64,000 bases of DNA from Acidaminococcus intestini DSM 21505 (GTDB lineage Bacteria > Bacillota > Negativicutes > Acidaminococcales > Acidaminococcaceae). This document shows positions 55,999-63,855 of this stretch, piece by piece. Position 1 is the stretch's first letter; each line of letters starts with the position of its first letter. Where the stretch lies: contig NZ_AULA01000002.1 of NCBI RefSeq assembly GCF_000425045.1, positions 117,041 through 181,040 of the forward strand, written 5' to 3'. Under the pieces are notes generated by a model, which was given only the letters and a program-made list of their open reading frames with translations, was not told where the DNA came from and ran no database searches. The position numbers were made by a program, and so were the translations under genes.

Positions 55999-56025
55999 CG
56001 TGCGAGTGACCTTGTTTCCTCTACG
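55999..56025 (-). repeat. 27-base leader block shared by both SLH-porin genes, copy 1
   Basis: Identical over 27 bases to 57704-57730. On the minus strand it begins CGTAGAGGAAACAAGG and lies about 70 bases before the start codon. Confidence 0.85.
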
Positions 56026-56090
56026 AACCGAAACCGTCTCAATTTCCACTCCCTCAGGAACAAATGGGCAGGCCTTTTGCCTACACGCTG

Positions 56091-56120
56091 AGTATAGCAC
56101 CTAGGGGATTGAACTTTCAA
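56091..56120 (-). promoter_or_regulatory. Promoter of SLH porin 1
   Basis: TTGAAA and TATACT are 18 bases apart on the minus strand, with TGC before the -10 box (extended -10). The leader would be about 150 bases. Confidence 0.65.
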
Positions 56121-56293
56121 ACGTGTCACATTTATTTCAAACTTTTCATGGAAATTTTTACCCCTCAATCATGATGAGAATTAGGTTTTATGCTTCATTT
56201 CTTTATATTAAAGCTAAGCGATTTTTTGACTCACAAGTCAGTATATATCATCACGATGATTAGGTACACGGTTTACTTATTTTTCTACATAAT

Positions 56294-56324
56294 AAAGAGG
56301 ACAGTGCTTTGCACTGTCCTCTTT
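56294..56324 (-). terminator. Terminator after SLH porin 2
   Basis: A 14-pair stem (AAAGAGGACAGTGC with its complement) with a three-base loop. It shares the GGACAGTGC arm with the terminator of the first copy, which supports duplication of the whole unit. Confidence 0.85.
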
Positions 56325-56344
56325 TGAGTTCCTTTAAGAAGGAA

Positions 56345-57631
56345 TTAGAAGCTGATAGCCAGTTCGGACCAGAGGGTACGAGCATGCTTATCGTCGTTGC
56401 CTTCTTTGTTCTTCAGGTCATAGTATTCAACGCTGGCAACCATGTTCTTAGCGAGCGTAACGTTGCCGCCGACCATATAGCCCTTGAAGCCTTTGTTGCC
56501 AAATGCATCATAAGCACCGTTCATGGTGTGAGCAATGGTGGTTACAGCGGACTGATCATAGTATTTGCCATAGAGGCCCCAGCTGCCAGCTTCGCTCTTC
56601 TTCGCACCGGCCCAACCCATGCTGACAACGAAACCATCGTCATCATAGTTTTTGGCGGCGCCAGTCAGGAGGTCATCATCACCCTGGAGGTACATCGCAC
56701 CGAGGGAGAATTTGCCACTGTTATAAGTAGCAGCTGCCGTCCAGATCTTGTTGTCGCCTTTAAGGCCCATAGCATTTTCATCATTGACATGGAGATAGTT
56801 TGCAGCAAGGTCGAAGTTACCAACGGTGCCGCCCAGTTCAGCCATCCAATAGTCATCTGCTTTGGAGGATTTAGACAGATCTACAACTTCTCCCTCGTAT
56901 TCATGTTTCTTCTGCCAACCATAGGTGCTTTCATTAGCCATCTTGCCATATTCAGCTCTGAGGTAAGCAGCACCGAAAGGAACAACGGCTTTGATGCCAT
57001 CGACACGGGTATCATAGATGTTACCATCAGCGATAAAGTCATTGTAACGACCAGCCGTGATGTCGACTACACCGATGTTACCAGTAAGATATGCTCTCTG
57101 GAAGTCCGTATCATCATTACCGGATTCATTCTGGCCACGGAAGTCCTGGATGTTACGGAGCATAGCCACATAATGCCAGTTGTCGTTTACTTCGCCCGTA
57201 AAGAAGATATCCGTACGGAGGTAAGATCTATCTTTAGCTTCGCCATCAAAAGCGCCGCCGCTGTAAGCTTCGTTACGGAGTTTTACAGCGCCCGTAATCT
57301 TGACGTTGTCAGCGTTCTTTTCGAGACGAGCCACGCGAACACCGAGGTTATCCAGTTCGTCAGCAAATTCGCCAACCAGTTTGTCATCAGCACCAATGGC
57401 GCCTTTAGCAAGGGCTTTGGCCACGATCTGAGCCATTTCATAACGGGTCATGGTGCGGTCGCCTTTGTAGGTACCATCGGGATAGCCATCAACGATACCA
57501 GCAGCAGCCAGTTTAGCGACAGCTGCATAGGCCCAGTGGCCAGCAGGAACATCAGAGAAGGGGTTAGCAGCAAAAGCGGTAGCGGTTACGCCGAGGGCCA
57601 TTGCCATTGCAAAAACCAAGCTCTTTTTCAT
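56345..57631 (-). CDS. SLH-domain outer membrane porin-like protein, copy 2
   Basis: This 428-residue paralogue of the gene at 54640 has the same signal peptide (ALGVTATAFA), an almost identical SLH domain and coiled-coil, and a diverged barrel that keeps the NDNWHYVAML and DDTDFQRAYLTGNIGVV segments and ends LWSELAISF. Divergence is greatest in the loops between strands, as expected for surface-exposed porin parts. The ATG at 57631 is preceded by AGGAGG with eight bases spacing. It has its own terminator and a long leader containing the shared 27-base block. Likely role: general porin and outer-membrane tether. Confidence 0.94.
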   Translation of the reverse strand: MKKSLVFAMAMALGVTATAFAANPFSDVPAGHWAYAAVAKLAAAGIVDGYPDGTYKGDRTMTRYEMAQIVAKALAKGAIGADDKLVGEFADELDNLGVRVARLEKNADNVKITGAVKLRNEAYSGGAFDGEAKDRSYLRTDIFFTGEVNDNWHYVAMLRNIQDFRGQNESGNDDTDFQRAYLTGNIGVVDITAGRYNDFIADGNIYDTRVDGIKAVVPFGAAYLRAEYGKMANESTYGWQKKHEYEGEVVDLSKSSKADDYWMAELGGTVGNFDLAANYLHVNDENAMGLKGDNKIWTAAATYNSGKFSLGAMYLQGDDDLLTGAAKNYDDDGFVVSMGWAGAKKSEAGSWGLYGKYYDQSAVTTIAHTMNGAYDAFGNKGFKGYMVGGNVTLAKNMVASVEYYDLKNKEGNDDKHARTLWSELAISF

Positions 57632-57636
57632 GTGTG

Positions 57637-57652
57637 TTTCCTCCTTAGGAAA
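57637..57652 (-). promoter_or_regulatory. Hairpin over the ribosome-binding site, SLH porin 2
   Basis: TTTCCT-AAGG-AGGAAA on the minus strand forms a six-pair stem enclosing the ribosome site. The stem bases differ from the copy 1 hairpin but pairing is kept. Confidence 0.6.
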
Positions 57653-57703
57653 TAGACTTGCCTTTCCTAGGAAAACGATCCACCTCTTGATGGGGGTCCT
57701 ATA

Positions 57704-57730
57704 CGTGCGAGTGACCTTGTTTCCTCTACG
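57704..57730 (-). repeat. 27-base leader block shared by both SLH-porin genes, copy 2
   Basis: Identical to 55999-56025 while the flanking leader sequence differs. About 73 bases before the start codon. Confidence 0.85.
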
Positions 57731-57839
57731 CTGGATCCATATCGCCAGGTTTTCTTTTTTCCTTGGTCCGGCTGAATTGATTGCAGACGAGTTTCTGCTC
57801 CTATGGGGTACCATAGATTAAAGGTATTGTAAATCTTTA

Positions 57840-58440
57840 TTTTGGCAATTTTGTGATTTTGTATCATTTTTACTCAATTGATTCATCTACTATTGACAAA
57901 ATCAGCGATTTTCCGCATATCTATGAACTATGGTTCTATGCGCCTTACGTCCATTTTTATTGAGGATTATCAGAAAAATTATTCATCTGATTTTTCTTTA
58001 ATAATTATATATTTTCTATCAGAATTTTGAATATCATAATCGCGATTTTATCACTTTTTATCCATTGACATCGCGATTTCTTTTATATTATTTTACATGG
58101 TTATTTTCCTTCAGTTCACTCTATGATCTTTTTACTTATTATGTCCTAACTTTTACACTTTTATCTTCCTATTACCGCATTTATTTGTCTTTTATCCATA
58201 TACAATCACGATATCTGTCCATTCTCCTCATTTCAATCGGTAGTATACTGCCGATAGCCTGTTATCCCCTACTTCCATACCTTTTAGGTATGAAAGTAGG
58301 GGATAACTTATTCATGACCAAAAGGTCCTCCCCCAGCAGGCTTTTTTAGGACGTTGGCGCCCCTGCCCCGTTCGTCACGGCGCCCTTTTCCTAAAGCCGT
58401 CCCAGGTTCCCTCCCTGATTTAGTGTTTTACGCCCTTTTC
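57840..58440. other. AT-rich intergenic island with inverted repeats
   Basis: About 600 bases with no credible gene and much lower GC than the surroundings up to about 58225. It contains several short ATCGCGAT-like motifs, a near-perfect 20-base palindrome around AGTATACT at 58236-58255, and a 22-base stem with a three-base loop at 58261-58307. A frame open on the plus strand has AT-driven composition and no ribosome site. Confidence 0.6.
58261..58307. repeat. Long inverted repeat (stem of 22)
   Basis: Arms starting GTTATCCCCTACTT (58261-58282 and 58286-58307) pair at 21 of 22 positions around a TTT loop. No T tract follows, so it is not a typical terminator. Confidence 0.8.
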
Positions 58441-58469
58441 TTTTCTCCTCACATCATAAGAAAAACAAA

Positions 58470-58515
58470 AATGGGACCATGAAGAAATGGTTCTATCATT
58501 TCTTCATGGTCCCAT
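58470..58515 (-). terminator. Terminator after the acidic-tail exported protein gene
   Basis: A stem of about 19 pairs (ATGGGACCATGAAGAAATG with its complement) is followed by TTTTTGTTTTTC on the minus strand. Confidence 0.92.
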
Positions 58516-58532
58516 TAGGATTCCTATGGTCT

Positions 58533-59762
58533 TTATTCTTCAGCAAGATCGAGATCGACGTCCTCGTCTTCATCATATTCAGCGTCTTCGTCGTTATGAG
58601 AATTGGCTTTCTTGTCGGCGTCTTTCACGTCGGCGTCTTTCTTTTCGTCAGCGGCGAGGGTCTTTTCCGTTTCGGCGTCTGCTTTATCATCGCCCTCTTT
58701 TTCTACAGCTTTCTTATCATCAGCCTTGTCCGTCTTCTTTTCACTTACGGCCGGCTTATCCACTGTATCAAGCTTATCCTCCCGTTCTTCTTCACTGGCA
58801 GGAACTGCCTGGACGCCTGCAGTCGATGCGCCTTGGAGCACGATTCCTTGAACGGTCGTATCTTCAAGGACCTGGACATAGGTGTTGCTGCCGGCCGGAA
58901 TGGTCACTTGGGCTCCTTTGACAAAGGCGCCGCCAACAAGCCCCACCGGTCCAAAAAGAACCATGCCGCCAATGGAAGCACCGGCTGCACCAGCAACGGT
59001 CTTGGCCTGCTGTTTCGCTAGCTCCCCAACTGTCACAGGAATCTTTTCCCCGTTTACGGCAGTCACAGAGGAAAAGTCGATGTCAATGCGGGCATCGCGG
59101 CCAAAGATGCGGGGCTGTACCACTTTTTTGATTGTTGCATTGCCTCGGGCGCCTTTTGGCAGGACGAGGGCTTCCCCAACGTACACATTGTCATCGGCAA
59201 TAAAATCGACTTTATCACCGGCCTGGGCCGTTTTACTGTTGATGTCTTCCATGAATTTGATTTTGATAAGGGAATCCTTCGGAAGCGTCACGGTTTGACG
59301 GGAAAGACTGCCTGAGGGGAAGGCGCTCTTTGTAAGGCGGGACAGGCGGGACAGAATTGTATCCTGCGTGTACTGGGTCCCAAACAGGTCCGTTTCAAGG
59401 TTCCCGATTCGGGTCTTCACGCCTTCATCACTCATACGGTCAGCAAACTGCCACTCAATGGCGTTCATCTGGGCAGCAATGGAAAGCTGCGTGCCGCTTG
59501 GCGTACCTTCAAGGCGATTATAGACGCGGTCCACACGGCTCATGACACTGCCGCTTGAAGTTTGCCCATAAAGGTCCTTTTCCATCTTATCCACACGGCT
59601 AACAAGCGACCCACTCTGTTCGGTCCCATAAAGGAACTGTTCAGATACACCCAGTTTATCGGACACAGTGCCAGAAGCAAGGGATTCAGCCGCAAAAGCC
59701 GGTGTAAGACAAGTGAGGCTTACGAGGGCGGCCATCATCATACTTAGGATTTGTTTTTTCAA
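58533..59762 (-). CDS. Exported repeat protein with acidic C-terminal tail
   Basis: The 409-residue exported protein has a signal peptide (KKQILSMMMAALVSLTCLTPAFA), then three or four imperfect repeats of about 35 residues of the type SRVDKMEKDLYGQTSSGS (residues about 25-140), a beta-rich domain near 155-250 (PKDSLIKIKFMEDINSKTAQ, DVNVYVG-like), a glycine-rich hydrophobic stretch (GASIGGMVLFGPVGLVGGAF near 265), and a long Asp/Glu/Lys-rich tail. I do not recognise the family. I choose TTG 59762 as the start because GGAGGTG precedes it and the signal peptide is then complete. It may be envelope-associated. Confidence 0.8.
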   Translation of the reverse strand: MKKQILSMMMAALVSLTCLTPAFAAESLASGTVSDKLGVSEQFLYGTEQSGSLVSRVDKMEKDLYGQTSSGSVMSRVDRVYNRLEGTPSGTQLSIAAQMNAIEWQFADRMSDEGVKTRIGNLETDLFGTQYTQDTILSRLSRLTKSAFPSGSLSRQTVTLPKDSLIKIKFMEDINSKTAQAGDKVDFIADDNVYVGEALVLPKGARGNATIKKVVQPRIFGRDARIDIDFSSVTAVNGEKIPVTVGELAKQQAKTVAGAAGASIGGMVLFGPVGLVGGAFVKGAQVTIPAGSNTYVQVLEDTTVQGIVLQGASTAGVQAVPASEEEREDKLDTVDKPAVSEKKTDKADDKKAVEKEGDDKADAETEKTLAADEKKDADVKDADKKANSHNDEDAEYDEDEDVDLDLAEE

Positions 59763-59871
59763 GAGATACACCTCCGTCAGATTTTTCACACTGAAATTCT
59801 CCCCTCATTGTAGCATAAATGAAAAGCTTGCGGTAGTAAAACTAAATTTTTCACAGTTTGCTGACAACCGG

Positions 59872-60780
59872 TTAACGAGCCTGCCACGGCGCAAGGGCGG
59901 CTTTTATACTTTCTGCCATCTGATCCATGAGTTCATAGCGGCGGCGGTGGTTGGCCCGTTTGGAAGGCTTCAGTTCCGACAAATCACGGCGATGCTCCTC
60001 CAAGGGGATTTCATAAAAGCGCGGGTCCCGTGTGGGCGTGCCCCCACATTCCGCCCAGAAGTCGCCAAAATTGGTTTTGAGCTTGCGGTCCATACGGACA
60101 TGATTCATGGCATAATACCCTGCATTGGTCACGGCATAGATGGTTTCTGCCCCCATGAGGCCGGCTGCCGTGCGAAGACCATAAAAGATCAGGTTCTTGG
60201 TGCGGTAGCCAAAAAATTTTTTGGTCATGGCCTTGACAGCCTCGTTTCCTAAGGTCGTTCCCTGAAGGGCCCCCACAAAAAGAGCGGGTTTTCCCGTTTC
60301 AGGAGATAGACCAAACCAGAACATCATCTGGTAAAAGTCAAGAGATCCCCAATGGAGGACCAAAGACAGGCAGCCTTCCTTGCGCTGACCCGGATGGAAC
60401 AACAAGTCCATCGTAAGGGGCTTTTCCTCAAAGGTATCGGCCCAAAGGGTGATCTTGTCATGGGCCTCGTAGATCTTTAAAAGAAAGTCATCCGTCAGGT
60501 GCGTTTCCAGATGGATGATGTGCTGCTTGATAAGGGCAATGCGGTCAGCAAAGGAAGCTCCTTTATAAAAAAATGCCCGTGTAGCCTGTTCCATGAGGCA
60601 GGGCATACCGGCCCGGATCCTTGCCCGTATCGGTGTTTCATGAAAAAAAAGCTGGAGTCCTTCCATTTCCCTTTGATGAAAATAGGTGCGCAGCAAAAAG
60701 ATCCAGTAACGTTTGCGTTCCTTGAGATGTGAGCAGTTATAACAGGCGTGACCGGTTTCCCGGATCTCGTTCCAATCCAT
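59872..60780 (-). CDS. VirK/YbjX (DUF535) family protein
   Basis: The roughly 302-residue product belongs to the VirK/YbjX family. Visible family segments are FFHETPIRARIRAG near residue 45, HITDDFL-like LETHLTDDFLLKIYEA near 90, GCLSLVLHWGSLDFYQMMFWFG near 135, FVGALQGTTLGNEAVKAMTKKFFGYRTKNLI split across residues 165-195, and DDFWxECGG-like NFGDFWAECGGTP near 240. The function is poorly known; relatives are linked to virulence and to membrane-active peptide resistance. Two in-frame ATGs (60789 and 60780) are possible, the second having AAAGGA at better spacing. Confidence 0.88.
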   Translation of the reverse strand: MDWNEIRETGHACYNCSHLKERKRYWIFLLRTYFHQREMEGLQLFFHETPIRARIRAGMPCLMEQATRAFFYKGASFADRIALIKQHIIHLETHLTDDFLLKIYEAHDKITLWADTFEEKPLTMDLLFHPGQRKEGCLSLVLHWGSLDFYQMMFWFGLSPETGKPALFVGALQGTTLGNEAVKAMTKKFFGYRTKNLIFYGLRTAAGLMGAETIYAVTNAGYYAMNHVRMDRKLKTNFGDFWAECGGTPTRDPRFYEIPLEEHRRDLSELKPSKRANHRRRYELMDQMAESIKAALAPWQAR

Positions 60781-60819
60781 TTCTTCCATCCTTTCTTCGA
60801 TGAGGCGTCCGCTTAAGAA

Positions 60820-60856
60820 AAAGGGCTGCAACAAGGTGAATTGTTACAGCCCCTTT
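60820..60856 (-). terminator. Terminator before the VirK/YbjX gene
   Basis: A 15-position stem (AAAGGGGCTGTAACAA with TTGTTGCAGCCCTTT) is followed by TTCTT on the minus strand, just past the exported protein gene. Confidence 0.75.
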
Positions 60857-60863
60857 CAGCATG

Positions 60864-61421
60864 TTATTTGTTGTTCTTGATGGCCTTGTTCAGTTCCCGT
60901 TTGCATAGGTACTGGAAGCGATTATGGGGATAATCGAACTTCGGATGGATGGCACCGGATTCACGTTCATCGCGGAAGCGGTAATGGTCTTCCTTGTAGC
61001 TGCCATTCAGCATGTTGATGGTGGCAAACTTTCCTTCAAAACGAAGTTTCGTCACCGGTTCACGGCGGAAATTATCTTCTTCCACGTCGAACTTGTCAAC
61101 ACTCATGGCCACAACGCAGTCGGCACCGCTGGCTTTAGCGATGGCTTCCAGGCCTTCTTTGGTAAAAAGGTTGTCCTGCTGGGCAAGGGCCGCTTTTCTT
61201 ACGGTATCGGAATCAACAAGGTCGTATTCCGGATACTGGAAGAGTTCCGAAACTTCCGTACTGTAGGCAATGGGTTTGAGACCTGCGTCGTCTTCCACAT
61301 TTTCACCGATGATGAGCGGCACGACGGCAAGCTTCATCGCAGCGTCGGCGCGGCTCATGCCGGGAAGGACGAGAAAAGCAGCGAAAAGCGCGGCAGCAGC
61401 CATTTTAAGGAATTTATTCAT
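60864..61421 (-). CDS. Small exported protein of unknown function
   Basis: The 185-residue protein has a signal peptide (KMAAAALFAAFLVLPGMSRADA, cleavage near residue 28). The mature part begins KLAVVPLIIGENVEDD and continues SELFQYPEYDLVDSDTVRKA and KASGADCVVAMSVDKFDVEED. This strand-helix order is reminiscent of the CsgG/LpoB/FlgT-type lipoprotein fold, but no lipobox is present and the similarity is only an impression. The ATG at 61421 has AGGAGG. It is monocistronic, closed by a terminator, and surrounded by other exported proteins. Confidence 0.8.
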   Translation of the reverse strand: MNKFLKMAAAALFAAFLVLPGMSRADAAMKLAVVPLIIGENVEDDAGLKPIAYSTEVSELFQYPEYDLVDSDTVRKAALAQQDNLFTKEGLEAIAKASGADCVVAMSVDKFDVEEDNFRREPVTKLRFEGKFATINMLNGSYKEDHYRFRDERESGAIHPKFDYPHNRFQYLCKRELNKAIKNNK

Positions 61422-61501
61422 TTGTAGGGCCTCCTATTTACTTTCAAGATGATAGAGCGATTGTACCATAAAATTAGGAAATTGACCATAGAGTCAATAA
61501 A

Positions 61502-62746
61502 TTAGGCTTCTTTGCAGTAGGCAGCAGCGACCCAACCAGTCTCGCCGTTTTCCCTTCTGACGCGCAGCCAGTTCATGCCGCCGCCATCGGCAGCGTCGAG
61601 GATGGTGACCGTCTCCCCTTGTTCAAAGTAGCCCAGGACGTCGCCGTTAAGGCTGGCGTCGCCGCGCATGCGGACTTCCGTGCCGGTAATGACGCCCTTG
61701 CGTCCATTTTGGACGGCACCGCTGGGAACGTTGTATTCATCAGCAACGACACAGTAATCGGCAGCTATCCAGCCGGTAGCTCCATTGGCACGGGTCACTT
61801 CATACCACTTCATGCCGCTTGCCACATCGCTTTTAAGGACGCTCAGGGCTTCCCCGTCATCAAAGACACCAATGATATCTTGATCAAGACCCGGTCCTCG
61901 TCTCATGCGGACTTCCGTTCCCTGGACATGGCCCGGGTTCCCCTGTACGGCAGGCTGCGCTGGCGCTTGCTTAGTAGGCTGTGCCGGAGCGGGGGGTTCC
62001 ACGTCCGCAGACGGGGAAGTTTCTTGGGGTTCAGCCGGTGTTTCCGCAGCCGGTTGCTTTGGGGCCGGTGTTTCCGCAGCCGCAGCTTCATCCGTCTTGG
62101 AAGACGCCGCTTCAGGAGCGGGCGTTTCCTTCTTGGGTGCGGGAGCAGAAACCGTATCAGGCGGGATTTCCGACGCGGACAAGTTGACTTCTACTTCGCC
62201 CTCGCTCTTATCGAGAATGGAACCAGCGTGGTAAAGACCGATGATGCTTCCATCGTCATCGACATAATACGTATCAGGAAGGGCCTTTGCTTTTGCCGGA
62301 TCAACGTCATACAGGTACTGAAGGCCGCTTTGGGTCCGATTTTCCAGATCGGTCCCGCTGTAATAATAGCTCAGGGGCCTCAGCTCGCCGGTCTTGCGGT
62401 CAAAAGTCATGCCCTGCGTTTCTTCAACGCCCATTTCCGGCGTCATGACGAGGGTCAGGCTGATGACGTTGTCGTTAGCCCGATGAACGTCATAATGGAC
62501 CTTACCTCCGCCAAGGGTCGATGCTTCACTTACAAAAGAGGCCACTTTGCTCGAAAGGGCCGAATTGATCTTATCCGTTGCCGCCTTGGTTCCGCCTGTC
62601 ACTACCGGGCATTCCACGGTCACGGATTGCTCCGTCCGCGTTACGGTCCGAACAGGCGCACTAACAGCGCTGACAGCTGCCCATGCGGGGACACTTGTTC
62701 CCAGGAAGGCGCAGCTCATGAGGATGGCCATTGTCTTTTTTAACAT
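61502..62746 (-). CDS. Exported protein with RsiV-like N-terminal domain and two SH3 domains
   Basis: The 414-residue exported protein starts with a signal peptide (MLKKTMAILMSCAFLGTSVPAWA). An N-terminal domain of about 150 residues resembles DUF3298/RsiV-type extracellular domains (residues about 45-190, with RKTGELRPLSYYYSGTDLENRT). A linker rich in Pro and Ala (residues about 195-275, PAPKQPAAETPAEP) follows, then two bacterial SH3_3 domains (VQGTEVRMRRGPGLDQDIIG near 280 and ITGTEVRMRGDASLNGDVLG near 350, each ending in a GWIAADYC/GWVAAAYC motif). Such proteins bind the cell wall. No enzymatic domain is visible. Confidence 0.86.
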   Translation of the reverse strand: MLKKTMAILMSCAFLGTSVPAWAAVSAVSAPVRTVTRTEQSVTVECPVVTGGTKAATDKINSALSSKVASFVSEASTLGGGKVHYDVHRANDNVISLTLVMTPEMGVEETQGMTFDRKTGELRPLSYYYSGTDLENRTQSGLQYLYDVDPAKAKALPDTYYVDDDGSIIGLYHAGSILDKSEGEVEVNLSASEIPPDTVSAPAPKKETPAPEAASSKTDEAAAAETPAPKQPAAETPAEPQETSPSADVEPPAPAQPTKQAPAQPAVQGNPGHVQGTEVRMRRGPGLDQDIIGVFDDGEALSVLKSDVASGMKWYEVTRANGATGWIAADYCVVADEYNVPSGAVQNGRKGVITGTEVRMRGDASLNGDVLGYFEQGETVTILDAADGGGMNWLRVRRENGETGWVAAAYCKEA

Positions 62747-62806
62747 TGTGCGCAGTCTCCTTCTTCTTCCTTAATACCCCTATTTTACTGTATCTGTGAA
62801 GCAGGG

Positions 62807-63445
62807 TCAAGAATGGGACGCTTCCAGCGGTTCTTCTGCTTCAAAAAGGCACCGCTCCTCAAGGGTAACCGCGCTGCGCAGACTTTCCGTAAGAAAATGC
62901 GTCACGTCCCCCCGATCGGTGCGCTTACAGGTAAGGATAATGGTTGCTTGGGCATCATACTGAACATCTTTGACAGAAAAAAGCGCTTTGCCATAAAGAT
63001 GGTTCAAGACCCGCCCCACATCATCAATGGGCCAGGTAAAGGCATAGTCCCCCATGGGAACCATGCGGGAAAGCCCTGCTGCCTTGATGGCTTCTGAAAC
63101 AGCCTTGGCATAGGTACGGGTAAGGCCGCCGGCACCCAATTTGATTCCACCGAAATAACGGGTCACCACAGCAACGACGTTATAGAGCTCTTTTTGGCGC
63201 AGTACTTCAAGCATGGGCGCGCCTGCCGTACCCGCCGGCTCCCCATCGTCACTGGAGCGCTCCGCCCGGGGCTTGATGCCGACGATATAGGCCGTGCAAT
63301 TATGATTGGCATCCCAATATTCTTTTTTGAGGGCCTTGATCTTGGCCTGTGCCTCTATTTCAGTAGAAACGCGGTATAAACTTGTCAGGAACCGGGATTT
63401 TTGGACCACAAGTTCCGTCTGGACATTGCGTGTGATGACGTACAA
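62807..63445 (-). CDS. YigZ/IMPACT family protein
   Basis: The 213-residue product of the UPF0029 family has the N-terminal motif KSRFLTSLYRVSTEIEAQ near residue 16, HNCTAYIVGIKPRAERSSDDGEPAGTAG around residues 47-75, and VVAVVTRYFGGIKLGAGGLTRTYAKA split across residues 90-116, followed by a ferredoxin-like C-terminal domain. The function is uncertain; eukaryotic IMPACT controls translation via Gcn2. The frame stays open 20 codons upstream, but I choose TTG 63445 for its GAAGGGAG site. The promoter's -35 box overlaps a dispersed repeat core. Confidence 0.9.
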   Translation of the reverse strand: MYVITRNVQTELVVQKSRFLTSLYRVSTEIEAQAKIKALKKEYWDANHNCTAYIVGIKPRAERSSDDGEPAGTAGAPMLEVLRQKELYNVVAVVTRYFGGIKLGAGGLTRTYAKAVSEAIKAAGLSRMVPMGDYAFTWPIDDVGRVLNHLYGKALFSVKDVQYDAQATIILTCKRTDRGDVTHFLTESLRSAVTLEERCLFEAEEPLEASHS

Positions 63446-63476
63446 GGATGAAGGCTCCCTTCTGATAGATAGGGAT

Positions 63477-63505
63477 ATTATAGCATTTTTAGGGGCCGGC
63501 GCCAA
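63477..63505 (-). promoter_or_regulatory. Promoter of the YigZ-family gene
   Basis: TTGGCG and TATAAT are 17 bases apart on the minus strand, with TGC before the -10 box. The -35 hexamer lies within the repeat core GGCGCCAAACCG (63498-63509). Confidence 0.7.
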
Positions 63506-63509
63506 ACCG

Positions 63510-63855
63510 CCCTACGGGAGGGCGCCGAATTGATTTTTTGGTCACACGGGCCTGCAGCCGAATCGCGTTGGCCGCGTCTTGCGATGAGCGGGGCCCATCG
63601 AAAAATGTTCCTCGCTACCGCTCGTAGGGAGACGTCGGGCTCCCCTTTTATTTTTACTCGGAGCAAAAATCGCTCCGATTCTCTGCACGAGGTGCCTTCA
63701 TTGCCTTTTCAAGATTTATGAGGTGGCAATGAAGGCATGGCGCATCGTAAAATGTTGCGATACACAATTTCATGTTAAAGACGCCCGAAAAAATGCCTTC
63801 GTCGGGCGAGCCACTTCTTGGAATTTTTTCGGATGATGTAGGAAACCTTTTTCGC
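63510..63855. other. Structured non-coding region (repeat locus C)
   Basis: No convincing gene. It contains inverted repeats: CGGAGC/GCTCCG near 63659-63677, a perfect 13-base pair of arms TGCCTTCATTGCC (63693-63705) and its complement (63725-63737), and CGCCCGA/TCGTCGGGCG near 63781-63810. The repeat core adjoins its left end. Confidence 0.55.

Noticed and set aside
54679..57655. 423- and 448-codon plus-strand frames opposite the SLH porins
   Set aside because: They run the full length of the porin genes only because of the porins' codon use. The frames are similar to each other because the porins are paralogues.
57900..58220. Origin of replication in the AT-rich island
   Set aside because: No standard DnaA boxes (TTATNCACA) and no dnaA or dnaN neighbours.
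58065..58349. 94-codon plus-strand frame in the AT-rich island
   Set aside because: Composition follows AT-richness; it runs through the long inverted repeat and has no ribosome site.
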